NCBI GenBank assembly: GCA_022641835.1
Contig: CP048718.1
Coordinates: 1,116,001-1,180,000 of the forward strand
DNA length: 64,000 nt
From: Petasospora fabianii
Taxonomy: Eukaryota > Ascomycota > Saccharomycetes > Phaffomycetales > Wickerhamomycetaceae
Direction: 5' to 3'
Under the pieces are notes generated by a model. The model saw only the letters and a program-made list of their open reading frames with translations, did not search any database and was not told the origin of the DNA. Position numbers and translations under genes: made by a program. Positions 37,913 to 47,897 of the stretch are shown here, piece after piece; within the stretch, counting starts at the first letter, position 1; every line of letters begins with the position of its first letter.

Positions 37913-39715
37913 TTAAACCTGCTGTGGCTTATCCTCCTCTTGTTGGTCCTCCTGTCCATTAGCCTCCTCATTAGCCTCCTCATTAGCCTCCTGTTTATCC
38001 TTCTCAGTATCATCCTCAGCTCTCTTCATTACATGCTCAGCAGCTGGAACTCTTCTATTGGAGAAACACACCACAAATACAACAGTTAAACAAGAGACTG
38101 CTGTAGCAGTGTAAAAAACGTTACGGATAGCACCCATAATGGCCCTTAAAATGGCCTGCGTACTCTCTGATGGAAGAGAACGAAGTAAATCTGGTCTATT
38201 CAATGCTCCTGTGATCTCTGACATTGAAACACCAGAGAAGGCAGATGGATGATTAGAAACAGCTTGCTTTAGCTTATTCTTAACAGATGAATTGAAAATG
38301 GCTTGGGCAAGATCAGCTCCTATAGCACCACCTAAAGAACGGGCAAAGTTGAAAAGTGCAGTGGTTAAGATAGTTGAACCAGCAATCTTTGGTGCTTCTA
38401 ATTGAGATGACATGATACTTGTTTGAAGTAAGATACCAATAGATGCACCTGGAAGAATCAAATATCCGATTTTCTGTCCACGATTAGAATCAACTTCAAG
38501 TAATGTCATTAGTCCACAACCAATAGCACCAATAACAGCTCCAAACATGGCAAATGGCTTGATATATCTCGTCTTCTTTATAAGAATACCCGTAGAGATA
38601 CTAGAAATGACAAGAGCAATGATCATTGGGAAGAATTGGATACCAGTGGATAGAGGACCACTCCCCTGGACAACTTGGAAATAAGTAGATAAGAACACAA
38701 TCAATGACATAAAGCAGAAAAACACACAAAATAGTGTCAAGACGGGGAAATCAACTTTCCAAACTTTGATAATGTGAAGTGGAATGATTTGTTTATCAGA
38801 GAATCCAAAATTCCAAATACAAAAGATGATTAATAGAGAACCACCAATGACAAAGCATGAGATGACAGCACCAGAGTTCCATGCAAACTCTTGACCACCA
38901 AACGTAAGGGCCAATAGGAAGATAACAAGACCTGAAGTGAGTAAGAAAGTTCCAATATAATCAATTGCACCAAATTTTTGCTTCCAAGTGTACTTAGGTA
39001 ATGGAGGATTAAAGAAAAGGAATAGACAAGTGAATGCAATGGCACCAAGGGGTAAATTGATATAGAAACACCATCTCCAAGTAACATGTTCAGTGAAACC
39101 ACCACCGATAAGAGGTCCAACAATGGTAGATATCGAGAATGAAACACCAAAGAATGCAAATGCAAGTGATCTTTTATCAATTGAAACCATTTCTGTACCA
39201 ACGATGAAGACAAGTGTTTGAATACCACCACCACCGATACCTGCAAGGATTCTTCCACCAATTAAGACATTCATATCATTAGCTAATGCACACATTAATG
39301 AACCAGCTTCAAAAAGGATAATTGCACTTAACAATGAGTATTTTCTTCCAAAGATAATAGAGAATTTCCCCCATGTCTGTGCAAATACAGCCATTGTAAG
39401 CATATAACCCGATGCTATCCAACCAATCTTGTCATATGCATTAAATTTACTTCCAACATCTTCCAAGAGTGTAATAACAATAGTTTGATCAAGTCCAATT
39501 AAGAAAAGTGATATGAAACATGAAGCAAAGCAAAGATAAAGTGGTATACCTGTTAGATATTGATCAAAGACAGTAGTACCATCTCCTGCATTAGACTCAA
39601 AGAACTTATCACCACCAGTGTTCTTTGGCTGTTTCTCCAAGTCTATAGAACCTGGATGAGCTTCTTGATCAACTGTTGTCTTGTCGTGTGTAGAAGTAGT
39701 GGACATAGTGGACAT
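37913..39715 (-). CDS. MFS drug:H+ antiporter, DHA2 family (14 spans)
   Basis: The 600-residue protein has about 14 hydrophobic segments. Family motifs are visible: LDQTIVITLLEDVG (first span, the motif D1-like LDxTIV of DHA2), GKFSIIFGRKYSL (loop 2-3), GGRILAGIGGGGIQTLVFIV and VGPLIGGGFTEHVTWRWCFYINLPLG (motif C and the WRWCFYINLP signature). This is the Azr1/Sge1/Vba-type group, exporters of azoles, dyes, organic acids or basic amino acids; the substrate cannot be told. The C-terminal tail repeats EANEEANEEAN and is acidic. Start is the first ATG; a second Met lies three codons on. Confidence 0.82.
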   Translation of the reverse strand: MSTMSTTSTHDKTTVDQEAHPGSIDLEKQPKNTGGDKFFESNAGDGTTVFDQYLTGIPLYLCFASCFISLFLIGLDQTIVITLLEDVGSKFNAYDKIGWIASGYMLTMAVFAQTWGKFSIIFGRKYSLLSAIILFEAGSLMCALANDMNVLIGGRILAGIGGGGIQTLVFIVGTEMVSIDKRSLAFAFFGVSFSISTIVGPLIGGGFTEHVTWRWCFYINLPLGAIAFTCLFLFFNPPLPKYTWKQKFGAIDYIGTFLLTSGLVIFLLALTFGGQEFAWNSGAVISCFVIGGSLLIIFCIWNFGFSDKQIIPLHIIKVWKVDFPVLTLFCVFFCFMSLIVFLSTYFQVVQGSGPLSTGIQFFPMIIALVISSISTGILIKKTRYIKPFAMFGAVIGAIGCGLMTLLEVDSNRGQKIGYLILPGASIGILLQTSIMSSQLEAPKIAGSTILTTALFNFARSLGGAIGADLAQAIFNSSVKNKLKQAVSNHPSAFSGVSMSEITGALNRPDLLRSLPSESTQAILRAIMGAIRNVFYTATAVSCLTVVFVVCFSNRRVPAAEHVMKRAEDDTEKDKQEANEEANEEANGQEDQQEEDKPQQV

Positions 39716-40248
39716 ATTTGAGCAATGTTGTGTTAAGACATAGAGCGGACAGTCATTCAAAAGAGGATCCAAGTCTCTTTAAGTATTAAATTTGAGAAGA
39801 TCATTACCATAGATACTTTAGGAAAGGGTTTAAACGGCATTGAAGGGTTAAGTAAAGAGAAACTACACTAAGTATAACTCCGTTGTCACTATTACCGATT
39901 AAATCCGTGTCCGCCGCGGGTGTAAACCCTAATGGGGAAGTATGCACCGTTATGTCCGTTCCCCGACCCGGATTTAGTTTCCTTTGGTAGTTTATAAATG
40001 CGTATCTCTAAGCTTAAACTTGTTGATCAAGGTTATTACAAATGATAATAACACATGGTGTTGATTACACCTTATTACACTCCTTTATGGGTCCGTGTGT
40101 TCCGGGTATTCTAGCAAGATTGGGTTGATAGATTATCTTGTAGTGGTTAATCTAACACTACCAGGGTGTTTTGTTAACATCTGCATATAGATCGATTGTC
40201 TACCAGTTGTTTGTCTACAGAACATGTCCACAATCATCACATTACAGA
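39716..40248. promoter_or_regulatory. DHA2 transporter promoter region
   Basis: 533 bp. TCCGCCGCGGG at 39910-39920 and further CCG/CGG half-sites up to 39970 resemble targets of Zn2Cys6 regulators such as Pdr1, fitting a multidrug transporter; the match to the PDRE consensus TCCGCGGA is imperfect. No gene seen. Confidence 0.4.
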
Positions 40249-40977
40249 CTAATAAAGAATAATCTTTGTACCAGAGTAATTTTTCAAAAGTTGAGTTAAT
40301 TTTGGTTCATCAAGTACACTATGTGTCTTCATATCATGATACGAGGCATCAAGTATAATAGACTTAATCTCATACTTGCCGAAATCCAAATGTAAGAGTC
40401 TTTCAGGGGTACCAATAACGTATTTTGTATCATCTCTCATTTCAAATTTATAACCTTTACCAACTTTAATTGCATTAGATTTTGGACCAAGTGATTTAAA
40501 GAGATCACCAATTCTAACTCGACTAATTGCCACTATAAGTGTAAGACCCTTATTGTATTTCCCCGTGAAATCTTTGAAATTATCAAGTGAACGTTTCTCC
40601 TTATACTTAGATGCATCAACAAAGTCACTTTTCTTAAAATAATCCAATTGTGTAGCATCTGCATTGTGCTTAACATGAAGTTGTGTAAAGAATTCAGCTA
40701 ATGTAATAGAATCAGATAATGGGATACTCTTCTTCTTATTAATGTCCTGTTCCATCTTAACTCTTTTCTTCTCTTTAAACTTATCATCTGTCTTACGTCT
40801 CTTCTTACCAGAGACTTCACTCTTAGGACTAGAAGAATCACTATCTTTATGTATCACAACTTGTTCATCATCATCTTCATCTTCATCCTCGCGGATCTCC
40901 ACTCCTAGAGCCACTTCCTCTTCGGAGTCAACGGCATACTCGAGACCGTCATCAAGATCATCTGGATTATTACTCAT
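40249..40977 (-). CDS. CMS1: Small-subunit processome protein Cms1
   Basis: Cms1 is a nucleolar protein of the 90S pre-ribosome (U3 snoRNP-containing). The 242-residue product starts MSNNPDDLDDGLEYAVDSEEE, an acidic N-terminus like that of S. cerevisiae Cms1, followed by a Lys-rich segment (KKRRKTDDKFKEKKRVK). The C-terminal half is the Cms1 domain, which has a degenerate helicase-like fold: LIVAISRVRIGDLFKSL, VGKGYKFEM, YVIGTPERLLHL and SIILDASYHDMK. The TPERLLHL phrase recalls the TPGR motif of DEAD-box proteins, but no Walker A is present. Divergent from YTA12 over 273 bp. Confidence 0.86.
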   Translation of the reverse strand: MSNNPDDLDDGLEYAVDSEEEVALGVEIREDEDEDDDEQVVIHKDSDSSSPKSEVSGKKRRKTDDKFKEKKRVKMEQDINKKKSIPLSDSITLAEFFTQLHVKHNADATQLDYFKKSDFVDASKYKEKRSLDNFKDFTGKYNKGLTLIVAISRVRIGDLFKSLGPKSNAIKVGKGYKFEMRDDTKYVIGTPERLLHLDFGKYEIKSIILDASYHDMKTHSVLDEPKLTQLLKNYSGTKIILY

Positions 40978-41089
40978 GTTTCACCTAATCAATCACACTC
41001 TATTCTATCACCTCTCCATATAATCTCCCCCGTATAAAGGACATGTTAAAATTTGTCTAATGTTGGCCCTTGACCAAAAATCACATATA

Positions 41090-41120
41090 CGCGAATATAC
41101 GCGAACTCGTTCGATTCGCG
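41090..41120. promoter_or_regulatory. CGCGAA/TTCGCG cluster between CMS1 and YTA12
   Basis: CGCGAA at 41090 and 41100 and TTCGCG at 41115 form a three-site cluster in the divergent promoter. The same hexamer recurs in other promoters of the window. Confidence 0.5.
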
Positions 41121-41250
41121 GAAACAATTATACTTCACCAAAATATCAAAAGTCTGTCAACTGGGCGGTTAACTTAACTTCTCTATAGTCTTATAAAAGG
41201 AGTACACAAGCCGCTTAAAAGCGACTTAAAACAACAAGAAGATACATAAA

Positions 41251-43902
41251 ATGCTTATTAAGCGTTTGCTTCCAACAGCAACGCCACTGAGGCAACTTGC
41301 CGCCCATTCCGCTACGCGGACGATGATCCGTCCACTCGCTGTTCACGCCACCCGACCAACCCCACTTACAAAGAGTCGACCATTCCATTCAACATCAAAG
41401 ACGAGTTTGTTTAATAAGAATGGGTTCTTTGATTTCTCCAAGTATAAGAAAGTGTTAGATGCAGCTGGTGTTGGTAAAGAGGATCCACGTCTTGTGGATC
41501 GTAAGAGTCAACTTCTTCTCCAGGTGATATTGGGATCAGAACCTGATATGGTTCAATTGAAATCAGAACTTGTATCGTTGGTTAAAGATGGTGCCTCGGT
41601 ATCACCTTTCATAAAGGCATTGATCGATACAACAGAGGGGAAGACGGATCCTGCTGTTGTTCAGAAACGTGAATTGCTTGAAGAGTTGTTAACATTTGCT
41701 AAGCATGAAGAGTCGAGACTCACTGGTGGTTCAGTGTTTGAGGAGGTTTTAAACTCTGAATCTAAGGAGAAGTCTAATAGTGAACCTTCTGAAACTGAAA
41801 AGAAGGAGATCGAGGAGAACTTGAAGAAAGAGAAGGAACGTTTGGAGGATGAGATCTCTTTTAACAAATGGCAGAAACAAAATGAAGAACGTATGAAGAA
41901 AGCCGAGGAGGATATCTCTAAGGGGTCTAAACGTTTCATTAAGGATACAAGTGATCCAAATAACAGAGTGTATGCATTCCGTATTGATCCATTGGAGATC
42001 TTCCTATTTGCCCTTGCAGTTTCCTACATCATCTATTCAACATCATCAGGTGAAGGTTCACAAGAGATCACTTTCCAAGAGTTCCGTACAAAATTCTTGG
42101 ATAAGGGATTCGTCGAGAAAGTCATCGTTGTCAATAAGAGTCTAGTTCGTGTTGTTCTCAATGATAACGGTCGTCAATTCATGGGTGGTAATGGTCAAGA
42201 TTATTACTATTTCACCATTGGATCAATTGATAACTTTGAACATAAATTACAAAGAGCTCAAGATGAAAATGGTGTTCAAGGAGATTTCCGTATCCCAGTC
42301 AATTATGTTCAAGAAGGTCATTTCATGCGTACAATCTTCCAATTCATGCCAACTCTTTTAATGCTTGCAGGTTTGTTCTGGATTACAAAGAGATCTGCTC
42401 AAGGTGCAGGTGGTGGTCCAGGTGGTATCTTTGGTGTTGGTAAATCTAAGGCTAAGAAATTCAACCAAGAGACTGATGTTAAAGTTACATTTAAGGATGT
42501 TGCCGGAATGTCCGAGGCTAAGGAAGAAGTTATGGAATTTGTTAGTTTCTTGAAGAACCCAGAAAAATATGAAAAACTTGGTGGTAAGATCCCTCGTGGT
42601 GCTATCTTGTCAGGTCCTCCAGGTACTGGTAAAACTTTGTTAGCTAAGGCCACCGCTGGTGAAGCTGGTGTACCATTCTACTCGGTTTCAGGTTCAGAAT
42701 TTGTCGAAATGTTTGTTGGTGTTGGTGCCTCTAGGGTTCGTGACTTGTTCAAGACTGCTCGTGAAAATGCCCCTGCTATTGTCTTTGTCGATGAAATTGA
42801 TGCTATTGGTAAGGCACGTACTAAGGGTAACTTTAGTGGTGCTAATGATGAACGTGAAACTACATTGAACCAATTGCTTGTTGAAATGGATGGTTTCCAA
42901 TCATCTGATCACGTTGTCGTTTTAGCTGGTACAAACAGACCAGATGTTCTTGATCAGGCTCTTATGAGACCGGGGAGATTTGATAGACACGTTCAGATTG
43001 ATAAGCCAGAGCTAGAAGGAAGAAAAGAGATTTACCAAGTGCATTTAAAGAAGATCACATTGGATATCGCTAAGGAAGGTGAACCATTTGTTGAACTTAG
43101 TGGTAAATTAGCAGCCTTGACACCAGGATTCTCCGGTGCAGACATTGCCAACGTTGTTAACGAAGCTGCTCTCATTGCCGCTAGACACAACGATAAGACT
43201 GTGACTCTCTCGCATTTTGAACAGGCAATTGAACGTGTTATTGCCGGATTGGAGAAGAAATCTAAACTCTTGTCACCACATGAAAAGAAAGTTGTCGCAT
43301 ATCATGAGGCTGGACACGCGGTTTGTGGTTGGTATCTTGAAAATGCTGATCCATTACTCAAAGTTTCTATCATTCCAAGAGGTCAAGGTGCCCTTGGTTA
43401 TGCTCAATACTTACCACCGGATGTTTATCTCTTATCTGTGAACCAATTGGTTGACCGTATGACTATGGCTCTTGGTGGTCGTATCTCTGAGGAATTACAT
43501 TTCGATTCTGTCACTTCTGGTGCCTCTGATGATTTCAAAAAAGTTACAAGTATTGCTTACAACATGGTTACAAAACTTGGTATGTCAGAGAAGATTGGTC
43601 CATTAGCTTATGAACGTAAGGATGAATCTGATTTGACAAAACCTTTCTCTGAAGTGACTGGTACTTTGATCGATGAAGAGATCCAAAGAATTGTTAATGA
43701 ATGTGCTGATAAGTGTCGTGCCCTATTGACTGAGAAGGCTGATGATGTTGAGAAAGTTGCCCAGTTGTTGTTGAAGAAGGAGGTTTTAACGAGAAACGAT
43801 ATGATTGAGTTATTGGGTCCAAGACCATTCCGTGAGAAGAACGATGCATTTGAGAAGTATTTGGATCCAAAGGACAGTGTTTCTCCAGCTCCAGTTGCTT
43901 AA
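41251..43902 (+). CDS. YTA12: Mitochondrial m-AAA protease subunit (Yta12/Afg3 family, nearer Yta12)
   Basis: m-AAA proteases degrade and mature inner-membrane proteins on the matrix side. The 883-residue precursor has an Arg-rich presequence, a charged region with a coiled coil (about 185-230), two membrane spans (about 248-268 and 365-378), an AAA module with Walker A GPPGTGKT near 455, the pore and Walker B region ([11 protein letters not shown]) and the second region of homology, then the M41 protease with HEAGH near 685. The C-terminal section ([31 protein letters not shown]) follows S. cerevisiae Yta12 more than Afg3, though the last residues ([16 protein letters not shown]) recall Afg3. 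Yta12 is preferred. Confidence 0.85.
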   Translation: MLIKRLLPTATPLRQLAAHSATRTMIRPLAVHATRPTPLTKSRPFHSTSKTSLFNKNGFFDFSKYKKVLDAAGVGKEDPRLVDRKSQLLLQVILGSEPDMVQLKSELVSLVKDGASVSPFIKALIDTTEGKTDPAVVQKRELLEELLTFAKHEESRLTGGSVFEEVLNSESKEKSNSEPSETEKKEIEENLKKEKERLEDEISFNKWQKQNEERMKKAEEDISKGSKRFIKDTSDPNNRVYAFRIDPLEIFLFALAVSYIIYSTSSGEGSQEITFQEFRTKFLDKGFVEKVIVVNKSLVRVVLNDNGRQFMGGNGQDYYYFTIGSIDNFEHKLQRAQDENGVQGDFRIPVNYVQEGHFMRTIFQFMPTLLMLAGLFWITKRSAQGAGGGPGGIFGVGKSKAKKFNQETDVKVTFKDVAGMSEAKEEVMEFVSFLKNPEKYEKLGGKIPRGAILSGPPGTGKTLLAKATAGEAGVPFYSVSGSEFVEMFVGVGASRVRDLFKTARENAPAIVFVDEIDAIGKARTKGNFSGANDERETTLNQLLVEMDGFQSSDHVVVLAGTNRPDVLDQALMRPGRFDRHVQIDKPELEGRKEIYQVHLKKITLDIAKEGEPFVELSGKLAALTPGFSGADIANVVNEAALIAARHNDKTVTLSHFEQAIERVIAGLEKKSKLLSPHEKKVVAYHEAGHAVCGWYLENADPLLKVSIIPRGQGALGYAQYLPPDVYLLSVNQLVDRMTMALGGRISEELHFDSVTSGASDDFKKVTSIAYNMVTKLGMSEKIGPLAYERKDESDLTKPFSEVTGTLIDEEIQRIVNECADKCRALLTEKADDVEKVAQLLLKKEVLTRNDMIELLGPRPFREKNDAFEKYLDPKDSVSPAPVA

Positions 43903-44041
43903 TAAGCTGGCTTGTCATTTGTTCTTGTACATAGAAAACATATACATGTATGCATAAAAAGATGCTGATCGCTGTATTGACATTATTATTGAGCTCTATA
44001 GTACAGTTTTTGTAGTCATTGGTAAATCGAGTATATAGGTT

Positions 44042-45530
44042 TCACACCAGCGTTCTTTCATACTCCTGTTGTTGTAAGATTGCCCTCTTTGTCTCTTCAT
44101 CAACGGAATCAGCAAATACTTCAAGTGGGACATCTTTAAGACCTGTCTTGGTGGCCATGTGGGGCAAACTCATCACAGTTTCAAAAGTGAGTTTTCTTCT
44201 CTTTCCAGAGTTATCGATATCTGGGTTGACAATCTTGGTATATTCAACATGTGTTGGTTGTGTTACACCGGGGACAAAAGTTGTTCCCGTGTATGGGTCT
44301 CTTATACCTCTGGCTAGGGCATATCTGTTTTGAAGTAGCAATGTGTCAACTTCACGTATAGCTGCAGCGTGTTGAAGCATCCAGTTATCTTCACTCATAA
44401 GAGTGTTGTGTTTCAATGCCTTCATTGTTTTCAATTCCAAGGATTCAAAAGCTGGAACAGCAGCTGGTTGGTGATGTGTTGTTCCTTGATGGTAAACGTT
44501 GGAGGCGCCGTGCCATGCGACAAATTGGTTTTTGTTATAAGGTTGTCCTTTGGCAGGTAGCACATCATCTGGTTCAGCAAGGGTACCTTCCTCAACTGTT
44601 CCCAATTGACGGATCTTATTGGCATAGTAGTCATCAGTGATGTTTTTACCACCAACGACAATCTTGGCTCCAAATTCACGGAACACGGAACGGGCAGTCA
44701 CGAGACCAATGACACGACCCTTGTATGAATGTGGGATGATCTCACGTTCGATGAGGTCAAACTTCTCATCGTGATCAACGACAACTTTGTACAATGTACG
44801 GTGTTTCTGGAAAAGGAGATAAGAGTCACGGAATCCCATACAACGTGCCGGTTCCGTTGAGAGCATGTAGAGTTTATCACCTTTACCCTTGACTTTGAAC
44901 GTTCTAACACGATACTCACGTCCACCTTTAAGCGCACCATTCTCATCAATCTTAGTATCACCTTCTTCGTCACTCGACACGTTATACTCGTCATCAACCA
45001 CTGTCAGCACTCGACCAGCGTCGCTGCGTAGTGTCCCCTCTGGTGCCACGGCAGGCTTACGTCCTCTTTTGTTCTTTGCCCTCGGTGTCGAAGAGTCCGA
45101 ATCAACATGATGACGATTGGAATTGGAACGAGTCTCGTGCTCGTTCTCATCGTCTTCAAGGTCATCGTCATCTTCAACTGTTGTTTCCACAACGGGTCTC
45201 TTCTTCGGAGGACGACCTCTACGTCTCTTTGGGGGAGGCGCCACAATCTCTTTCTCCTCTTCTGGTGACAATTCAACTTCTTCATCGTCGTCGTCATCGT
45301 CTTCTTCTTCTTCAGCATCGTCTTCATCTTCCTGATACTCGTTGTCGTTCTCCTCCTTGACAATAACAGGTTCTTGTTCCTGTTGTTCATGTTCATGTTC
45401 GTGTTCGTGCTTAGGCTCTACAGCCCCTGCCGCCGCCAGACTCCGACGTGCTATTGCGGATCTTGTTAGTTATTTAAGCGCGGTAAAGTCTGAATAAAAC
45501 AATATATCACATACATCTTCTCTCAGACAT
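44042..45530 (-). CDS. NPL6: RSC chromatin-remodelling subunit Rsc7/Npl6 (one intron)
   Basis: Rsc7 is an accessory subunit of the RSC complex. Exon 1 (45515-45530) is 16 nt; the intron is 45451-45514 (64 nt, GTATGT donor, ACTAAC branch, ATAG acceptor); exon 2 is 44042-45450. Without the intron the large frame has no ATG at its N-terminus. The 474-residue product has an acidic, Glu/His-rich N-terminus, an AT-hook-like KRRRGRPPKKR and a second KRGRKPAVA, then the CRC-subunit domain: GGREYRVRTFKVKGKGDKLYMLSTEPARCMGFRDS-region, SYKGRVIGLVTARSVFREFGAKIV and QPYNKNQFVAWHGASNVYH. S. cerevisiae Npl6 is 435 residues; Swp82 is a weaker alternative. Confidence 0.85.
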
Positions 45531-45736
45531 CTTTTTATCTGAGTTAATTGATAATTGGTTGAGATTGACGGCGGCAAAGTTGGCGTCTCTTGTTGTTTTG
45601 TTTTTCATCTTCGATCAACTTTTCGCGAAAACGTTTGAGAAAAAAAGTCGCGCATTCGACATTAACTTAGGTGATCTAATGGTTGGTTGATTAAGAGGTA
45701 ATCCCTTGGTATAATCCCATTATTGATACTATAAAG

Positions 45737-47821
45737 ATGATGCATAGGCTCAGGAAGAGCTCACGGAGCTCTCAGAGTTCGTTGGGGTTGTTTGTGCGGC
45801 TTCATCAACCTTCACACTCGCACAGATTCGTCCCCATGCCTATACCTTCTGTACGGAGAGCTATCTCATCGGCTTTACAAAACTCATCTTCTTTGCCCAG
45901 AATCTCAGAGACTGTGCCTCACCGTCTCTCTGTGACATGTGAAGGTGATATGGAGACAGCTGAGCTTGTGAAATCTACGCGAGAGGCTCTCATCAGTATC
46001 ACTAATGGTGAGAAAGTTGATCTCGTACAACTACGAAGACAGCTTAAACAGTTGCAAAGTGCCTTTGCAACTGCATCTGCATCTACAGACCTCACACAGC
46101 TTTTTGAACCAGAGCTCCGACATCTGTTGGCTCTCGTGCTTTGTGGAGACAAGAACCAGATGTACTTCAACCACACACTCTCAACCCAGATCAGAGATAT
46201 CATAAGAGACACTGAGGACCCATTACAGGCATTCAACAGGGCAATGTCCCTGTTAAACCTCGCTTGTAATGTGGCTAGTCTACAAGGATACACCAGATCC
46301 ATCAAACTTAATAAAGTGACGCTCAAGACATTAGCAAATCTCGCTGTGTCGACAAGAACACATCGTGAGTTGTTTGAGTTTATGGTGAAGAATAGAATGG
46401 ACGTTACGGGTCCACAACTTAACAAAGTACGGTATCAGCTTCGATTTGGGCCAGAAGAAGATATTGACTTCTATGAAAGAGCAGAGATGTTTGATGAGAT
46501 CCAACCAAGTCTCCAGGAAGAACTCATGATTGATTTTGTTATGACATACTCCACTGATATGATTAGACACATCCTTCACAGGCACATCAAACTCAATAAC
46601 CAGATTCAATCCGTGAGGTATCTTGAGTTACTTATCGCAAGGTACTCATTGGAGAAGTCTATGCTTTCGAATCAAGAACAACTTAGGAAAAAGACAACAC
46701 AATTGTACGAAATGATTGGTTACGTCTCAGTGTCTCTATGGAACTACCAAGCTATCTTAGGAGTCCTCAACACAATGAAGAGTAACAACATCCCAATTAC
46801 ACCCAAATTTTATGTCATATTAATGGCTTCACTAAGAAAGAAGAAACAGCATGAAGCTGGACTCATGTTGATCAGACAAATCCCACAACTTTTCCCTCAT
46901 CCATCTAACAAGTTTATCAAATTCTCTACAAACGAATTGATCAGATTCATAAGAGAACGATTCCCAACTGATGGTAAAGTTGTCCTTGCACATCTTCTCG
47001 CTGTTTATCCCAAGGCTTCATCACTCCTCAATCAATTAGGAATCCCAGGGTTACTTTATCGTAAAACTGTGTGTCAAATTGAAACTTTTGAAGGAGAGGT
47101 TGCCATTGCCAACCTTGACAAATACTTCCAACGTCCGAATCTTCAACCACCAAGATATACAATCAATGAGATGTATGCCTCGTTGTTTGCACACATGTCT
47201 CATCATGACCTTAACACTCCAGAGAACTACATGATGCTCTTTAAGAGATACATCTCTTCCATCAAGAGAGGACTTATAAACTCGAATGAGGTCGACTCAG
47301 CAGTGGTGGAGCAATTCATCTGTAATGCCATTACAAAAGTTCGTAAACCTTCAATGGCACTCTTTATGCTTCGTGAGTTTCTTAAACTTGGGGAACCTCG
47401 CAACTTCAACAAGCAATTGATCACATTAATCTTTTATCATCATGGTTGTCGTGCTGGATCCAAGGAATTTGATGAGTTTACCTCGCTCATGGCAAAGTTT
47501 GAAGTTGTACCTGATTTCAAACTTATGGCTTCATTAGCTGTGAAGGATTCGTATCAAGGTGAGATGTGGTATTCAAGAATGAAAGAGATGGGGTACGTAA
47601 TCAAAGATGATCGAGTTAAGAGAAAGGCTATAGCTAAAGGTTGGGACACTGAGGAGAGTTTCGACGTTGGTACTGAGTCTTATAAAGATTTTCAAGTTGG
47701 AGATGCTGAATGGGATTCAGATGTTGGAGATGCTTGGGAAGATGATGTTGATGGTGAGTTTACTGATCGTTTGCAACAGGCACTCAAGAGTATGGAAGTT
47801 TCTGGTCAAAAAAGACAGTGA
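45737..47821 (+). CDS. Unrecognised protein, probably mitochondrial and helical-repeat (PPR-like)
   Basis: I do not recognise this 694-residue protein with certainty. The N-terminus is rich in Arg, Ser and His and free of acids for about 55 residues (MMHRLRKSSRSSQSSLG), as in mitochondrial presequences. The body is alpha-helical with pairs of amphipathic helices of about 35 residues, for example LWNYQAILGVLNTMKSNNIP and PKFYVILMASLRKKKQHEAG, which resemble pentatricopeptide repeats. The C-terminus is acidic (DAEWDSDVGDAWEDDVDG). Yeast mitochondrial mRNA-specific translation or stability factors such as Aep3, Atp22 or Rmd9 have this general make-up and diverge quickly. Assignment to any of them would be a guess. 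Confidence 0.65.
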   Translation: MMHRLRKSSRSSQSSLGLFVRLHQPSHSHRFVPMPIPSVRRAISSALQNSSSLPRISETVPHRLSVTCEGDMETAELVKSTREALISITNGEKVDLVQLRRQLKQLQSAFATASASTDLTQLFEPELRHLLALVLCGDKNQMYFNHTLSTQIRDIIRDTEDPLQAFNRAMSLLNLACNVASLQGYTRSIKLNKVTLKTLANLAVSTRTHRELFEFMVKNRMDVTGPQLNKVRYQLRFGPEEDIDFYERAEMFDEIQPSLQEELMIDFVMTYSTDMIRHILHRHIKLNNQIQSVRYLELLIARYSLEKSMLSNQEQLRKKTTQLYEMIGYVSVSLWNYQAILGVLNTMKSNNIPITPKFYVILMASLRKKKQHEAGLMLIRQIPQLFPHPSNKFIKFSTNELIRFIRERFPTDGKVVLAHLLAVYPKASSLLNQLGIPGLLYRKTVCQIETFEGEVAIANLDKYFQRPNLQPPRYTINEMYASLFAHMSHHDLNTPENYMMLFKRYISSIKRGLINSNEVDSAVVEQFICNAITKVRKPSMALFMLREFLKLGEPRNFNKQLITLIFYHHGCRAGSKEFDEFTSLMAKFEVVPDFKLMASLAVKDSYQGEMWYSRMKEMGYVIKDDRVKRKAIAKGWDTEESFDVGTESYKDFQVGDAEWDSDVGDAWEDDVDGEFTDRLQQALKSMEVSGQKRQ

Positions 47822-47897
47822 TAATGATATGTATATATACACGAAGTTATGAATGATTACATTACTATAGATTCATGCCAATATCTAATCCATTAAC

